Below, in pieces: positions 53,496-62,113 of a stretch of 64,000 bases of DNA; the first letter of the stretch is position 1; each line of letters starts with the position of its first letter. The DNA is from Acidaminococcus sp. (GTDB taxonomy: Bacteria; Bacillota; Negativicutes; Acidaminococcales; Acidaminococcaceae), in contig JAKVOM010000001.1 in NCBI GenBank assembly GCA_022482815.1, forward strand, positions 1,302,001 to 1,366,000, given 5' to 3'. Below the pieces are notes generated by a model. That model was not told where the DNA came from. It saw nothing but the letters and a program-made list of their open reading frames with translations, and did no database searches. The translations under genes were made by a program, and so were the position numbers.

Positions 53496-53681
53496 TTATT
53501 GCATATCAATATCTAAAGCTTCCTTGGGACAATAGTCTGTACAGAGACCGCAGCCGACACATAGTGATGGATTTACAACTGCGTGGTGATCTTTGAGCGA
53601 AAGGGCTTTATGAGGACATTTCTTGACACAAGTTCCGCAGCCTATACAAAGATTCAAGTCAATTTTTACCACGATTTTCAC
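53496..53681 (-). CDS. Two-[4Fe-4S] ferredoxin
   Basis: 61-residue ferredoxin with both cluster motifs (CIGCGTCVKKCP and CVGCGLCTDYCP). Its start overlaps the stop of the flavoprotein gene (ATGA), so the two are translated together and it is the probable electron donor or acceptor of that enzyme. Confidence 0.92.
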   Translation of the reverse strand: MKIVVKIDLNLCIGCGTCVKKCPHKALSLKDHHAVVNPSLCVGCGLCTDYCPKEALDIDMQ

Positions 53682-55255
53682 TCCTCTTCTTCCAGCTCAT
53701 GACAATATTTAGCCGCTTCCTGTCCTGCCACATATCCGGAGTAGACAGAAGAAGCGTAGGCAGTTCCGTCAAGAGCTCCAAGTCCTTGAGAGCCGATGAA
53801 GCCGCTTACGCCGATGCCGGCAGCATACAGTCCTTCAAAAGGATAACCGCTTTCATGGATAACTCGCATCTTGTCATCAATCCGGATGCCGCCGAAAATG
53901 GAATCAAGAAAAATTTCCTTACTCTTGATGACATAGTAAGGGGGTGTCCGGAATGGGTAGAGAAAGCGTTTATTTTTCAAAAATTCCTCATCATATTGCT
54001 TGTCGTAATGGTCATTGATTCGATTGATTTGATCCTTGAAGTCTTTGGGATTGCACCCGATAAAATCGGCGATTTCGTCAAGGGAGTCGGTCTTTTTTAC
54101 AATTTCCGGGTGATCCTTTGCCATTCCGTCCAGGTCACTTTCCAAATGATCAAGCCAGGCTGCGCCGTTGCCGGCATTTTTTTCATCCGAAATGAGGCCG
54201 TCGACACGCGTATTTGCCGCCTTGTTGTATATGTCATCATCGACGCCCTGACCAAACATTGCTTCGAAATTGCTCAGGACTTCATGCTTACTGACCATAT
54301 CCCGCAGAGAAGCGGTATCGATGAGCCCGAAACACATATGCTTGGGCTGCCGGTCCAGTGCGGAGCCAATCATGGAGTGGTCATCGTTTGTAATCATAAG
54401 ATCTTCATTGACAAAACGCTTTCCATACAAATTGACTAAGTGGATGTAGGGCCGGCTGAGTATCATCTGACCGACCATGTGTCCCGCGATGCAGGCACCG
54501 ATGTAGAGCGTGGTCATAATGGGATCTCCCAGACAATTGACTTCTTTTGCCATCAAGTAACCATCGCCGTTGATCCATGGGTGAGACGCGGTAATTTCGG
54601 TATTGGAAAAATCTTTTTCGGGGTAAAATTTCTTTCTCAGGGCTGGGTTTGCAGTAATGGATCCTGTTGCGATAATGACAGCCTTTGCCCCAATTCGGAT
54701 TTCTTTCCCCTTGGAAGAAACTACAATTCCGCAAATCTTTTTCTCCCCATCTCTGATGAGGTGCATAGCCCGCGTTCCCATTAAGAAATGCACGCCGGCC
54801 TTTTTGCACTCCCGGGTCAGAACATTGGCGATGACTCGCCCTGTAACCGGAATATTGTTGCCTTCCCGGATAGCATGACTTGTCTTATAGGTAGTTCCTG
54901 AAGTGGCACTGATATGATTGAAGGTGATTCCTTCTTTGCTTTCAAGCCAATCAATCATACTGGCCGATGCATTGATAAAATCACGGGCAAGCCTTGCATC
55001 ACAGGCCCAGTGGGCGCTTTCCATATGTCTTTGGAAAACTTGATCCTTGGTTACGGTGATACCCCGTTCTTTCATGGGACGACTTTCGACAGCAAACATA
55101 TGCCCGATAATGGCACCGGTTCCGCCGGTTAGTTTGCGTCGTTCTACGATAGTAACGTCCCTTGCTCCCGCCTCTTTGGCGGATAAGGCTGCAGGCAGCC
55201 CTGAACCGCCCGCTCCGATTACAACCACGTCAGTAGTAATGTCAAATTCCTCCAT
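53678..55255 (-). CDS. FAD-dependent reductase, fumarate-reductase flavoprotein-like
   Basis: 525 residues of the FAD_binding_2 family. The dinucleotide fold is VVIGAGGSGLPAALSAKEAG; the C terminus carries LYAAGIGVSGFIGSQGLGAL with ASSVYSGYVAGQEAA. No heme or FMN domain and no signal peptide are visible, so it is cytosolic and should take electrons from the small ferredoxin behind it. Members reduce an activated C=C bond or act on 3-keto steroids; which substrate is used here is open. A MarR operator lies in its promoter. AAGGAGG before the ATG. Confidence 0.85.
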   Translation of the reverse strand: MEEFDITTDVVVIGAGGSGLPAALSAKEAGARDVTIVERRKLTGGTGAIIGHMFAVESRPMKERGITVTKDQVFQRHMESAHWACDARLARDFINASASMIDWLESKEGITFNHISATSGTTYKTSHAIREGNNIPVTGRVIANVLTRECKKAGVHFLMGTRAMHLIRDGEKKICGIVVSSKGKEIRIGAKAVIIATGSITANPALRKKFYPEKDFSNTEITASHPWINGDGYLMAKEVNCLGDPIMTTLYIGACIAGHMVGQMILSRPYIHLVNLYGKRFVNEDLMITNDDHSMIGSALDRQPKHMCFGLIDTASLRDMVSKHEVLSNFEAMFGQGVDDDIYNKAANTRVDGLISDEKNAGNGAAWLDHLESDLDGMAKDHPEIVKKTDSLDEIADFIGCNPKDFKDQINRINDHYDKQYDEEFLKNKRFLYPFRTPPYYVIKSKEIFLDSIFGGIRIDDKMRVIHESGYPFEGLYAAGIGVSGFIGSQGLGALDGTAYASSVYSGYVAGQEAAKYCHELEEEE

Positions 55256-55274
55256 AAGTAAGCCTCCTTTTATA

Positions 55275-55286
55275 ATAGCATGCTAT
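55275..55286. promoter_or_regulatory. MarR-type operator upstream of the flavoprotein operon
   Basis: ATAGCATGCTAT palindrome overlapping the likely minus-strand -10 (TATGAT). The same word occurs before the marR gene (55769-55780). Confidence 0.7.
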
Positions 55287-55306
55287 CATAATGTGAAAAA
55301 AGAAAA

Positions 55307-55323
55307 GGGATTAAAAAATCCCT
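55307..55323 (-). terminator. Short terminator of marR
   Basis: On the minus strand AGGGATT and AATCCCT enclose TTT, followed by a T-rich run. Confidence 0.55.
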
Positions 55324-55334
55324 GATGGATGAAC

Positions 55335-55754
55335 TTATTCTTTGCAGGCGGCAATTTTCATCAATAATTTCTTGAATATTACCCGTTCTTTTTCAGAAAG
55401 GGGAGCAAGTAAATTTATTTCAGTAGCATTACGGCATGCGGCAGCTTTTTTTAATTCTTTTAGTCCTTTATCGGTCAGAGACGCCATTTTTGCTTTGCTC
55501 CTGGGCACGGGATCCACTTTGATCAGTCCCTTTTTACTGAGGCGCGAAAGAATGCCGACTACAGTTGGCTGGCTGACGTGAAAGTGTTGTTCGAACTCTT
55601 TAAATAGGATGGCTGATTCTTTTTTGCTCGCCAGATATTCCAAATAACGAAGTTGAGAGAGTGTAAGTTGATTCTCTTTCAAGGAACTGTTTGCTTGTCG
55701 GGCAATACGATCATTGATTTCTTTAAGCAGGATTCCGCAGTCAATTGAGCCCAT
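55335..55754 (-). CDS. MarR-family transcriptional regulator
   Basis: 139 residues. Winged helix: LTLSQLRYLEYLASKKE, FEQHFHVSQPTVVGILSRLS, KKGLIKVDPVPRSKAKMASL (wing) and TDKGLKEL. The start ATG 55754 is set by GGAGG ten bases ahead. The promoter (TTGATT-17-TATAAT) overlaps the ATAGCATGCTAT operator, so it should repress itself and the flavoprotein-ferredoxin operon downstream. The effector is presumably the substrate of that enzyme, perhaps an aromatic or unsaturated acid. Confidence 0.88.
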   Translation of the reverse strand: MGSIDCGILLKEINDRIARQANSSLKENQLTLSQLRYLEYLASKKESAILFKEFEQHFHVSQPTVVGILSRLSKKGLIKVDPVPRSKAKMASLTDKGLKELKKAAACRNATEINLLAPLSEKERVIFKKLLMKIAACKE

Positions 55755-55768
55755 CTTACACCTCCATA

Positions 55769-55780
55769 ATAGCATGCTAT
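55769..55780. promoter_or_regulatory. MarR-type operator upstream of marR
   Basis: Same ATAGCATGCTAT palindrome as at 55275, directly after the TATAAT of a minus-strand promoter (TTGATT, 17-bp spacer). Confidence 0.7.
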
Positions 55781-55806
55781 CATTATATACTTTCATTGTC
55801 CTAAAA

Positions 55807-56475
55807 TCAATCAATGTTTTCTGTCAGCAGGGTGAATTTATTTTTGTGGTAGGATATTAACTGCTCTTTTTGCATTTTACTGAGTTCGGCACTTAAAGCG
55901 GAACGGTCTACACCGAGATAATCGGCCATTTCCTGACGGTCAAAAGGAACGATCAACGTTTTCTTCTTTTGCTTGGCAGCAAGAAATGAAAGGTAGGCCA
56001 GGACACGTCCGCGAATTGTTTTTGGTGCTGTATGCAGCATGCGGCGGTAAAGAGCCAGGTTTTTCTGGGCCATGATGCGCAGCAGGTTGCTGGCCACCAT
56101 CTGATGCTGAGGACAAGCGTGCGGGCAGACCGTCAGCACTTTGTGCAGGTCCATCATGAGCACTTCTGTGTCTTCGGCTGCCAGTACATTGATAAGCAGT
56201 GGCTCATTTTCGGCACAGGCATAAGCTTCGGCAAACAGGTCGCCGGGGCCGGCACGGCCGATAAGCATCCTGTTGCCCCAGTAATCAATATTTTCGATGA
56301 GGACACTGCCGGAAAGTACGAGACTGACCGTATGAACGATATCGCCGGCACGGTGAATGTAGGTTCCTTTTGAAAAGGCCTTGGCACGGGCACCGAGGCA
56401 GGTAAGGCGTTCCTTTATGGCGGCAGGTTCAACGTTCTTAAAAAAGTCGGTTTGAGAAAGAAAAGAAAAATCCAT
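55807..56475 (-). CDS. Crp/Fnr-family transcriptional regulator
   Basis: 222 residues. Cyclic-nucleotide-binding-like beta barrel (GTYIHRAGDIVHTVSLVLSG, GPGDLFAEAYACAE), dimer helix and C-terminal HTH (FDRQEMADYLGVDRSALSAELS). No Fnr-type N-terminal cysteine set, so probably no Fe-S sensor there; VCPHACPQHQ in the middle is common in the group. ATG 56475 has AAAGGAG ahead. Divergent from a ferredoxin-domain protein, which it likely controls. Confidence 0.88.
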   Translation of the reverse strand: MDFSFLSQTDFFKNVEPAAIKERLTCLGARAKAFSKGTYIHRAGDIVHTVSLVLSGSVLIENIDYWGNRMLIGRAGPGDLFAEAYACAENEPLLINVLAAEDTEVLMMDLHKVLTVCPHACPQHQMVASNLLRIMAQKNLALYRRMLHTAPKTIRGRVLAYLSFLAAKQKKKTLIVPFDRQEMADYLGVDRSALSAELSKMQKEQLISYHKNKFTLLTENID

Positions 56476-56619
56476 ATTTTTCTCCTTTTGTTGGTAAAAC
56501 AACGTTTTTATCATTGCTCCTATCGTATAATGCAAATAACAGAAATGCAAGAGCAAAGATAATAGTCATTGACTACGGTCAGACTGACGTGAATTGATAA
56601 TTTCGAGGAGGAAATAGTG

Positions 56620-57369
56620 ATGAAAAGAAAAATTATTCATATCGATCAGGATAAATGCAATGGCTGCGGACTTTGTGCCGCTGCGTGCCATGAAGGCGCC
56701 ATTGCCATGGTAAATGGGAAGGCAAAACTGATGCGTGACGATTACTGCGACGGACTGGGCGATTGTCTGCCGCATTGCCCGACAGGCGCCATCTCTTTTG
56801 AGGAACGCGAGGCTGCCGCTTATGACCGGGCTGCGGTGGAAGCCCATCTTGAAAAACAGGGTAAGAAACCGGCTCCGGCGGGCTGCCCCGGAACGCGGGT
56901 CAAAATGATGCATCCTGCCGGAGGGTGCCCCGGCAGCAGAGTTCGGATGATGCATCCTGCTGCGGCTGTTGAATCGCCGCAATCTGCCCCTGTATTTCGG
57001 AGTCAGCTTGCTCAGTGGCCCTGCCAGATTAAACTGGTACCGGTCAAGGCACCTTTCTTTGCCGGAGCAAAGCTTCTTATTGCTGCAGACTGCACTGCTT
57101 ATGCGTACGCCAACATGCATCAGGAATTTATGAAAGATCACGTGACAATCATTGGCTGCCCGAAGCTTGATGCTGTAGATTATGCCGAGAAGCTGACAGC
57201 TATTCTGGAGAATAATGATATTCGCAGCATCACGCTGACTCGTATGGAAGTACCTTGCTGCGGCGGACTGGAACAGGCTCTTGTACGTGCTTTGAAAGCA
57301 AGCGGCAAGATGATTCCCTGGAGTGTAGTGACCATTTCAACGGACGGAAAAATCCTTGACAGAAGTTAA
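56620..57369 (+). CDS. [4Fe-4S] ferredoxin-domain protein with a repeated GCPG motif
   Basis: 249 residues. N terminus: two cluster motifs, CNGCGLCAAACHEGA and CDGLGDCLPHCPTGA. The middle has a duplicated piece, GCPGTRVKMMHP and GCPGSRVRMMHP (residues ~88-113). The C-terminal domain (LLIAADCTAYAYANMHQEF, IIGCPKLDAVDY, MEVPCCGGLEQAL) has further cysteines. Proteins of this kind are usually next to Crp/Fnr regulators in anaerobes; the role may be redox or metal sensing. ATG 56620 is preferred; GTG 56617 is possible. Confidence 0.8.
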   Translation: MKRKIIHIDQDKCNGCGLCAAACHEGAIAMVNGKAKLMRDDYCDGLGDCLPHCPTGAISFEEREAAAYDRAAVEAHLEKQGKKPAPAGCPGTRVKMMHPAGGCPGSRVRMMHPAAAVESPQSAPVFRSQLAQWPCQIKLVPVKAPFFAGAKLLIAADCTAYAYANMHQEFMKDHVTIIGCPKLDAVDYAEKLTAILENNDIRSITLTRMEVPCCGGLEQALVRALKASGKMIPWSVVTISTDGKILDRS

Positions 57370-57374
57370 ATAAA

Positions 57375-57780
57375 ACAGGGGCCGTGAAAAAATGAACTCA
57401 TTTTTTCACGGCCCCTGTTTTATGCTTTCCACCGTCCGCAGCCCGCCCGTGGAAGAAAAATGACCTAGGCATTTTTCTTCAAACCTATAAAAATAAAACC
57501 TGAAATTTAGGTTAACCGCTAAATTTCAGGTTTTATTTCTTCTTCTATACTGGTTAAATGCTGCCTCATCCTGTTGCAGGTGGAGCTATGTGGAGCTATG
57601 TACTGCATGCCAAATGCCGTTATGAAGCGCTTTTTCGCTGTCGGCTAACTGCTACAGGCTATCTGTCTTGGGCTTTTAAAAACAATCTGCCCGCACGGAT
57701 GTACTAGCCACTAGACACTAGCCACTACCCACTCTACCGAAGGCCATGCCAAAAGCGCCTTTTACTTTTTCACGTTTTCC
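57375..57780 (-). repeat. Intergenic mosaic repeat, copy K, inverted (terminator 57376-57420, hairpin 57487-57538)
   Basis: In minus orientation: terminal hairpin GGGCCGTGAAAAAATGA with complement and T's, GC-rich module, 'gaagaaaaatgcctaggtcatttttcttcc', hairpin (loop CGGTTAAC in its own orientation), then a 5' part rearranged with a direct repeat 'tggagctatg' (57583-57602), 'gccactagacactagccac' (57708-57727) and a second 5'-module piece at 57740-57775. Confidence 0.75.
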
Positions 57781-57782
57781 GT

Positions 57783-58361
57783 TCAGAGTGAAAAGACCAC
57801 ACCGATAGCCGCGGAAACGGCGATGTAGAGGATAGGGTGGAACTTCCATTTACGGTAGCAGATCCAAACGACCGCGGCCAGTAAAATCAGCTTCCAGCTA
57901 AAGAGGTCGGATATACTGCCGGTTGCTTTCCAGAGACTTGTCCGCAGGAGGGCAATTTCTGCAACACTAAGGCCGGCCGCCATAATCAGGGCCGTAGAAG
58001 CGGGACGAAGACCATAGAAAACTTTTTTAACGGTTTTGGATTCTTTGAACCGCTGGAGAATTCTTGCAATGATGAGGATAATAATGACGGACGGTGTAAC
58101 CAGACCGAGTGTTGCGACGAGGCCGCCCTCAAGTCCGGCTGTTTTAAAACCGACATAGGTGGCCATGTTCACTCCAAGCGGACCCGGAGTCGACTCGGAA
58201 ACTGCGACCATGTCTGCTACATCCATCATGGTGAACCAGTGGGTTACCTGTCCCATTTCCTGAAGGAAAGGCAGTGTGGCAAGACCGCCGCCAACCGCAA
58301 AAAGACCGGTCTTGAAAAATTGCCAAAATAGCTGAAAATCAAGTAACAGCTCTTCCATCAT
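57783..58361 (-). CDS. Chromate transporter (CHR) family subunit B
   Basis: 192 residues, about six hydrophobic segments, half-size CHR protein. Marks: FKTGLFAVGGGLATLPFLQEM, VAVSESTPGPLGVNMATYVG and GLVTPSVIIILIIARILQRF. Its ATG overlaps the stop of the neighbouring subunit, so both are made together; paired short CHR proteins probably form a heterodimer. Substrate could be chromate, sulfate or another anion. Compared with bacterial ChrA, each gene is one half. Confidence 0.88.
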   Translation of the reverse strand: MMEELLLDFQLFWQFFKTGLFAVGGGLATLPFLQEMGQVTHWFTMMDVADMVAVSESTPGPLGVNMATYVGFKTAGLEGGLVATLGLVTPSVIIILIIARILQRFKESKTVKKVFYGLRPASTALIMAAGLSVAEIALLRTSLWKATGSISDLFSWKLILLAAVVWICYRKWKFHPILYIAVSAAIGVVFSL

Positions 58362-58969
58362 TGCACTTCCTTTCTTGCAGATTCGGTACCTTTCAGACTC
58401 GCGGAATCATTTGGTTTAGCGGATTTACTGCGAAAATCCGGGCAGACAAAATATCCTGTCACACCAGCCAGTACGATAAGCAGTACAGTCGGAACGTCTG
58501 TAAAAAGTGCAAATGCCAGCACTACAAAAAAGATAACCCGGCAGATGTTGTCTTTAAGAGATTTTTTGCCTAACTTTATGGCCGAATCAAAAATCAGAAC
58601 CGTGACACAGGCACGGATTCCATTGAATGCATGCTTTACAATCGCAAGTGATGCAAAATTTACGAGAAAGACCGCAATGGCTGTGATGATAAGTATCGAT
58701 GGAAAAATGACTCCAAGGGTTGCAATGATACCGCCGGATATTCCATACAGCTTGGATCCGATAAAAGTTGCTGTGTTGATTGCAATAACACCCGGTGTAC
58801 ACTGACCAATTGCGTAGTAGTCCATCAGTTCTTCTTCGGAAGCCCAATGGCGTTTCTCGACAATCTCGCGCTGCAGAATCGACAGCATCGCGTAGCCGCC
58901 GCCGAATGTGGTGACGCCGACCTGTGCAAAAACCCAGAACAGGTTCCATAGCTTTTTTAATTCTTCCAT
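58358..58969 (-). CDS. Chromate transporter (CHR) family subunit A
   Basis: 203 residues, partner of the downstream half-transporter. Marks: QVGVTTFGGGYAMLSILQRE, YYAIGQCTPGVIAINTATFIG and GVIFPSILIITAIAVFLVNF. ATG 58969 has GAAAGGGG upstream. The LysR gene at 59124 is divergent and probably regulates the pair. In many Firmicutes such pairs are not linked with chromate resistance, so the true anion is uncertain. Confidence 0.88.
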   Translation of the reverse strand: MEELKKLWNLFWVFAQVGVTTFGGGYAMLSILQREIVEKRHWASEEELMDYYAIGQCTPGVIAINTATFIGSKLYGISGGIIATLGVIFPSILIITAIAVFLVNFASLAIVKHAFNGIRACVTVLIFDSAIKLGKKSLKDNICRVIFFVVLAFALFTDVPTVLLIVLAGVTGYFVCPDFRSKSAKPNDSASLKGTESARKEVQ

Positions 58970-59123
58970 TTTTATGCCCCTTTCTCTCCTCGTACGGGAG
59001 AACACGCGGAGATATTGCCTTGCTGAAATATTTCAATAAAAATTGTGTGTTATTTTTCTACGACATAGAGTATCATAGAAGCAGATATATGAATAATATT
59101 TATTTCCTAACGAGGTATACGAT

Positions 59124-60026
59124 ATGGATATACGTCAGCTGCAATATTTCATCGCCGTAATCGAAGAGGGGACTATCTCTGCAGCCGCAAGAAAGCTTAA
59201 CATTTCGCAGCCTCCTCTTTCGACGCAGATCCGCTTGCTCGAAACCGAGGTGGGTACCCAGCTTTTTATGCGCGGAGCACGCCAGATTACACTGACGCCG
59301 GCCGGACGCAGACTATACCAGTATGCACTTGAAATGACCGATATTGAGCGGCAGGCACTGGAAGAAATCCGTGAGATGAGCCGAGGCGGAACGGGTACCC
59401 TGCGTATCGGTTGTATCTCCTCTTCTCATGTGCCTGAGGCGTATGATGGACTTATTCGTTTTCACGAGCAATATCCTCTTGTCCGTTTCAGAATTGCAGA
59501 AGGAAATACTTATGAGCTGGAAGAACAGCTTGCGAGGAATGAACTGGAAATAGCCTTTGTCCGCACGCCCGAGAACTTTAAAAATGTGCGGCGTCTCGTC
59601 ATCCGTCACGACCCGATGATGGCCGCCGGGAAGACAGATTTATTCGTAGATATTCCCTCCCGGAAAAAACTTACAGTCCGGGAGTTGGCTGATTATCCCA
59701 TCATTCTTTATAAACGCTGGGAACGTAAGATACGCAATACCTTTGAGTTCTTTAAGATTAATCCGCAAATCGTCTATGTGGCTGATGACATCCGCACGTG
59801 TCTCTTGTCAGCAGAACATGGCCTGGGAATCTGCATTTCCCCTTTGCATGATCTTCACGGTTATCCAGGCCTCACGCGCCGTATAATCGCTGAACCTGCG
59901 CTCGAGTCGACACTCGAACTTGTGATTCGGGAGGACGAATACATTTCTTCAAATGCAAAGATATTTTTCGATATCTTTGAGAAACTATACGGAAAAGATA
60001 AACCGGAAGGGAACCAAAGAACCTGA
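59124..60026 (+). CDS. LysR-family transcriptional regulator
   Basis: 300 residues. The N-terminal helix-turn-helix is clear (MDIRQLQYFIAVIEEGTISA, LNISQPPLSTQIRLLETEVG), followed by the effector domain (LRIGCISSSHVPEAYDGLIR). It is divergent from the paired CHR transporter genes (gap ~155 bp) and most likely controls them. The ATG follows GAGGT. tadA begins about 75 bp after its stop. Confidence 0.92.
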   Translation: MDIRQLQYFIAVIEEGTISAAARKLNISQPPLSTQIRLLETEVGTQLFMRGARQITLTPAGRRLYQYALEMTDIERQALEEIREMSRGGTGTLRIGCISSSHVPEAYDGLIRFHEQYPLVRFRIAEGNTYELEEQLARNELEIAFVRTPENFKNVRRLVIRHDPMMAAGKTDLFVDIPSRKKLTVRELADYPIILYKRWERKIRNTFEFFKINPQIVYVADDIRTCLLSAEHGLGICISPLHDLHGYPGLTRRIIAEPALESTLELVIREDEYISSNAKIFFDIFEKLYGKDKPEGNQRT

Positions 60027-60102
60027 CGACAGGCGGGAGTGCGGATTTTCCTACACAACGCCAGCTAATTGTCTTATACTTATTGGAAAGGGGAGTGATG
60101 GA

Positions 60103-60567
60103 ATGCAGCATCTGGCTTCTCCGGAAGATAGAAAATTTATGCTTGAGGCACTTGCAGAAGCTTGTCTGGCCGCTCGGGAAGGAGAAATCCCTGTAGGGGC
60201 CGTGTTGGTGCAGGACGGAGCCATCATTGCCCGCAATCACAACCGGCGGGAACAGAATCACGATGCAACCGCCCATGCAGAGATTCTGGTGATTCAGGAG
60301 GCCTGTCGGAAACTCAAAAAATGGCGTCTCACGGATACGACGCTTTATGTAACGTTGGAACCGTGTCCGATGTGCAGCGGCGCTATCTGGAATGCCCGCA
60401 TCGGGCGTCTGGTGTATGGCGCTTTTGACAGTGCGGCCGGTGCGTGCGGCAGCCTGTTTCAAATCCCTCTCAATCCGGCGCTTCACGGCAAAACAGAAAT
60501 TGTTGCAGGAGTCGAAGAGGCCGCCTGTAAAAAAATCTTGCAAGATTTTTTGAAAGAGCGGCGTTAA
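60103..60567 (+). CDS. tadA: tRNA-specific adenosine deaminase
   Basis: 154 residues. Converts A34 to inosine in tRNA-Arg(ACG). The zinc/catalytic motifs are DATAHAEILVIQEA (HAE) and TLEPCPMCSGAIWNARI (PCxxC). FDSAAGACGSLFQI is typical of TadA. ATG 60103 has GGGGAG seven bases ahead, whereas the frame is open much further upstream. It is followed at once by the tRNA-Ser gene. Confidence 0.95.
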   Translation: MQHLASPEDRKFMLEALAEACLAAREGEIPVGAVLVQDGAIIARNHNRREQNHDATAHAEILVIQEACRKLKKWRLTDTTLYVTLEPCPMCSGAIWNARIGRLVYGAFDSAAGACGSLFQIPLNPALHGKTEIVAGVEEAACKKILQDFLKERR

Positions 60568-60590
60568 TATGGTATAATCAGCGAGTATGC

Positions 60591-60678
60591 GGATGGGTGT
60601 CCGAGTGGTCGAAGGTGCTTGACTCGAAATCAAGTATACCGCAAGGTATCGTGGGTTCGAATCCCACCCCATCCGCCA
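60591..60678 (+). tRNA. tRNA-Ser (anticodon CGA)
   Basis: Acceptor stem GGATGGG pairs with CCCATCC, followed by G and an encoded CCA. The D-arm (TCCGAGTGGTCGAAGG), anticodon stem CTTGA/TCAAG with loop CTCGAAA (CGA, 60625-60627), a long variable arm (TACCGCAAGGTA) and the T-arm GTGGGTTCGAATCCCAC are all present. It reads UCG codons. An integrase gene follows on the opposite strand, so its 3' end is the likely attachment site. Confidence 0.97.
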
Positions 60679-60988
60679 ATTCTTTTGACTTGCTCAAGGC
60701 ATGGCACGGTATCAAGACAGCCGCGCTGTGCCTTTATTTTTTGCTTTTTATTAAGCGCACTTGTTAACACAACGTATCACAAGATGAATAAAAATTTCCC
60801 TATTTTGCCCCTATTTGATTTTAGGGAATTTCATTTTTAAGAAAATAGGGACAACCCTGTCGGAAGCATTGATACCATGCACCCGGCAGGGCTTTTTTTA
60901 TTTTGCGTTTAGACATAAAAAAAGAACCGTCCCTATCGACATCGGGAACCGGTTCGGGCTGATTACCATATTTAATTATACTCGCTAT
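60679..60988. other. Left end of an integrated element with two terminators
   Basis: The gap between tRNA-Ser and the integrase has no gene. CCCTGTCGG...CCGGCAGGG with a T-run (60856-60903) is a plus-strand terminator. GAACCGGTTCCC...GGGACGGTTC with seven T on the minus strand (60917-60955) ends the integrase gene. The att core probably lies in the tRNA 3' part; the second copy should be outside the window. Confidence 0.6.
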
Positions 60989-62113
60989 TTAAATTGTGTT
61001 CAACGCTTTAACAACGTCGTTTTCCATTTTTTCGGAAACGTGACTGTAAACGGCTAAAGTAGTCGCTGGGTCATTGTGCCCGACTCTTTGCATTATCGCT
61101 TTTAACGGTACGCCTTTTTCGGCTAACATTGAAATGTGCGTATGCCGGAAAATATGAGTAGACAATTTCTTTTTATAGTTTAGCTTCCGGAGCTGCCGAT
61201 TGACGTAAGAAATGTCAACGGGTCCTCCGTCGCGGTTAGTAAAGATAAACTTTTCTTTTCTTCTGTCGTGAATTGTTGGTTCCCAAGCGCGCCTCATTTT
61301 GTTACGGATAACAAATTTATCAATGATCTTTTTTGCTTTTGCGTCTAACTTTACCTTCCGGACGGAGTAAGCGTTTTTCGGCGTACCTCTTTCCGGGACC
61401 TCTCCGCGTTTCCTAGACCATACTAGCGTACCATTTACAAAGACGCTTTCACCGTCGTAGTCCTCATCACGCAGGGCGGCAAGCTCTCCGTATCGTAGGC
61501 CGGTCAATGAAAGAAATTCGCAAATGTCGGCGACTCTTTCATCCTTCTTTCTCAGGAGACTAATGACTTCTTTCAATTCGTCTACTGTCAGGAATTTTTG
61601 CGCGTGGCTCTCAACTTTTTTAAGAGACTGTTGCTCCCGGCCGACGACAACACAACGCACGGCGTCGGCGGATTTAATCAAGCCTAGACGTTCTCCCAAC
61701 AAATACGTGCCGCGTAGCATGACTAACATTTTTACCGCGTAATTCCGGCTCTGACGCTTTTTCAAGTCGTCCAGTATAAACTGTATATCTACCGGCTTTA
61801 ATCGCTCCGCAAGGGCATCCTCGTCAACGTAGCGGGCTAAACGTTTCTTTAATCTCAAATAGTTTAGCATTGTACCGCTCTTGATGGTATCTTCCTTGCT
61901 TTTTAAGAAACGGTCTATCAAGTCGAAAAGTTTAACGTCTGACTGCCGCTCCGTCTTTTCTTTAATGAGTGCCGCCAGTTTTTCCTCCGCTGCCTTTTTC
62001 TGCGCGCGGTTTTTACCTGGCATACTGACAGAAACTTTTTTCCTCTTGCCGGTCAGCGGGTCTTTATACATTTCCCGGAATGCGTAACCTGTTTTAGTTT
62101 TCTCTATCCACAT
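60989..62113 (-). CDS. int: Tyrosine-type integrase
   Basis: 374 residues, phage/ICE type. N-terminal arm-binding domain (TGYAFREMYKDPLTGKRKKV), core-binding SAM-like domain (~60-160), and catalytic domain with SLTGLRYGELAAL (Arg I), a beta-hairpin Lys region, HIFRHTHISMLAEKG (H-x-x-R) and QRVGHNDPATTLAVYSHVSE (His, Tyr nucleophile). ATG 62113 has GGAAGG five bases before it. The gene points toward tRNA-Ser, as expected for integration at its 3' end. Confidence 0.95.
   Translation of the reverse strand: MWIEKTKTGYAFREMYKDPLTGKRKKVSVSMPGKNRAQKKAAEEKLAALIKEKTERQSDVKLFDLIDRFLKSKEDTIKSGTMLNYLRLKKRLARYVDEDALAERLKPVDIQFILDDLKKRQSRNYAVKMLVMLRGTYLLGERLGLIKSADAVRCVVVGREQQSLKKVESHAQKFLTVDELKEVISLLRKKDERVADICEFLSLTGLRYGELAALRDEDYDGESVFVNGTLVWSRKRGEVPERGTPKNAYSVRKVKLDAKAKKIIDKFVIRNKMRRAWEPTIHDRRKEKFIFTNRDGGPVDISYVNRQLRKLNYKKKLSTHIFRHTHISMLAEKGVPLKAIMQRVGHNDPATTLAVYSHVSEKMENDVVKALNTI

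Noticed and set aside
59872-60672. Frame opposite tadA and tRNA-Ser
   Set aside because: Crosses a tRNA gene and a conserved enzyme; no support of its own.
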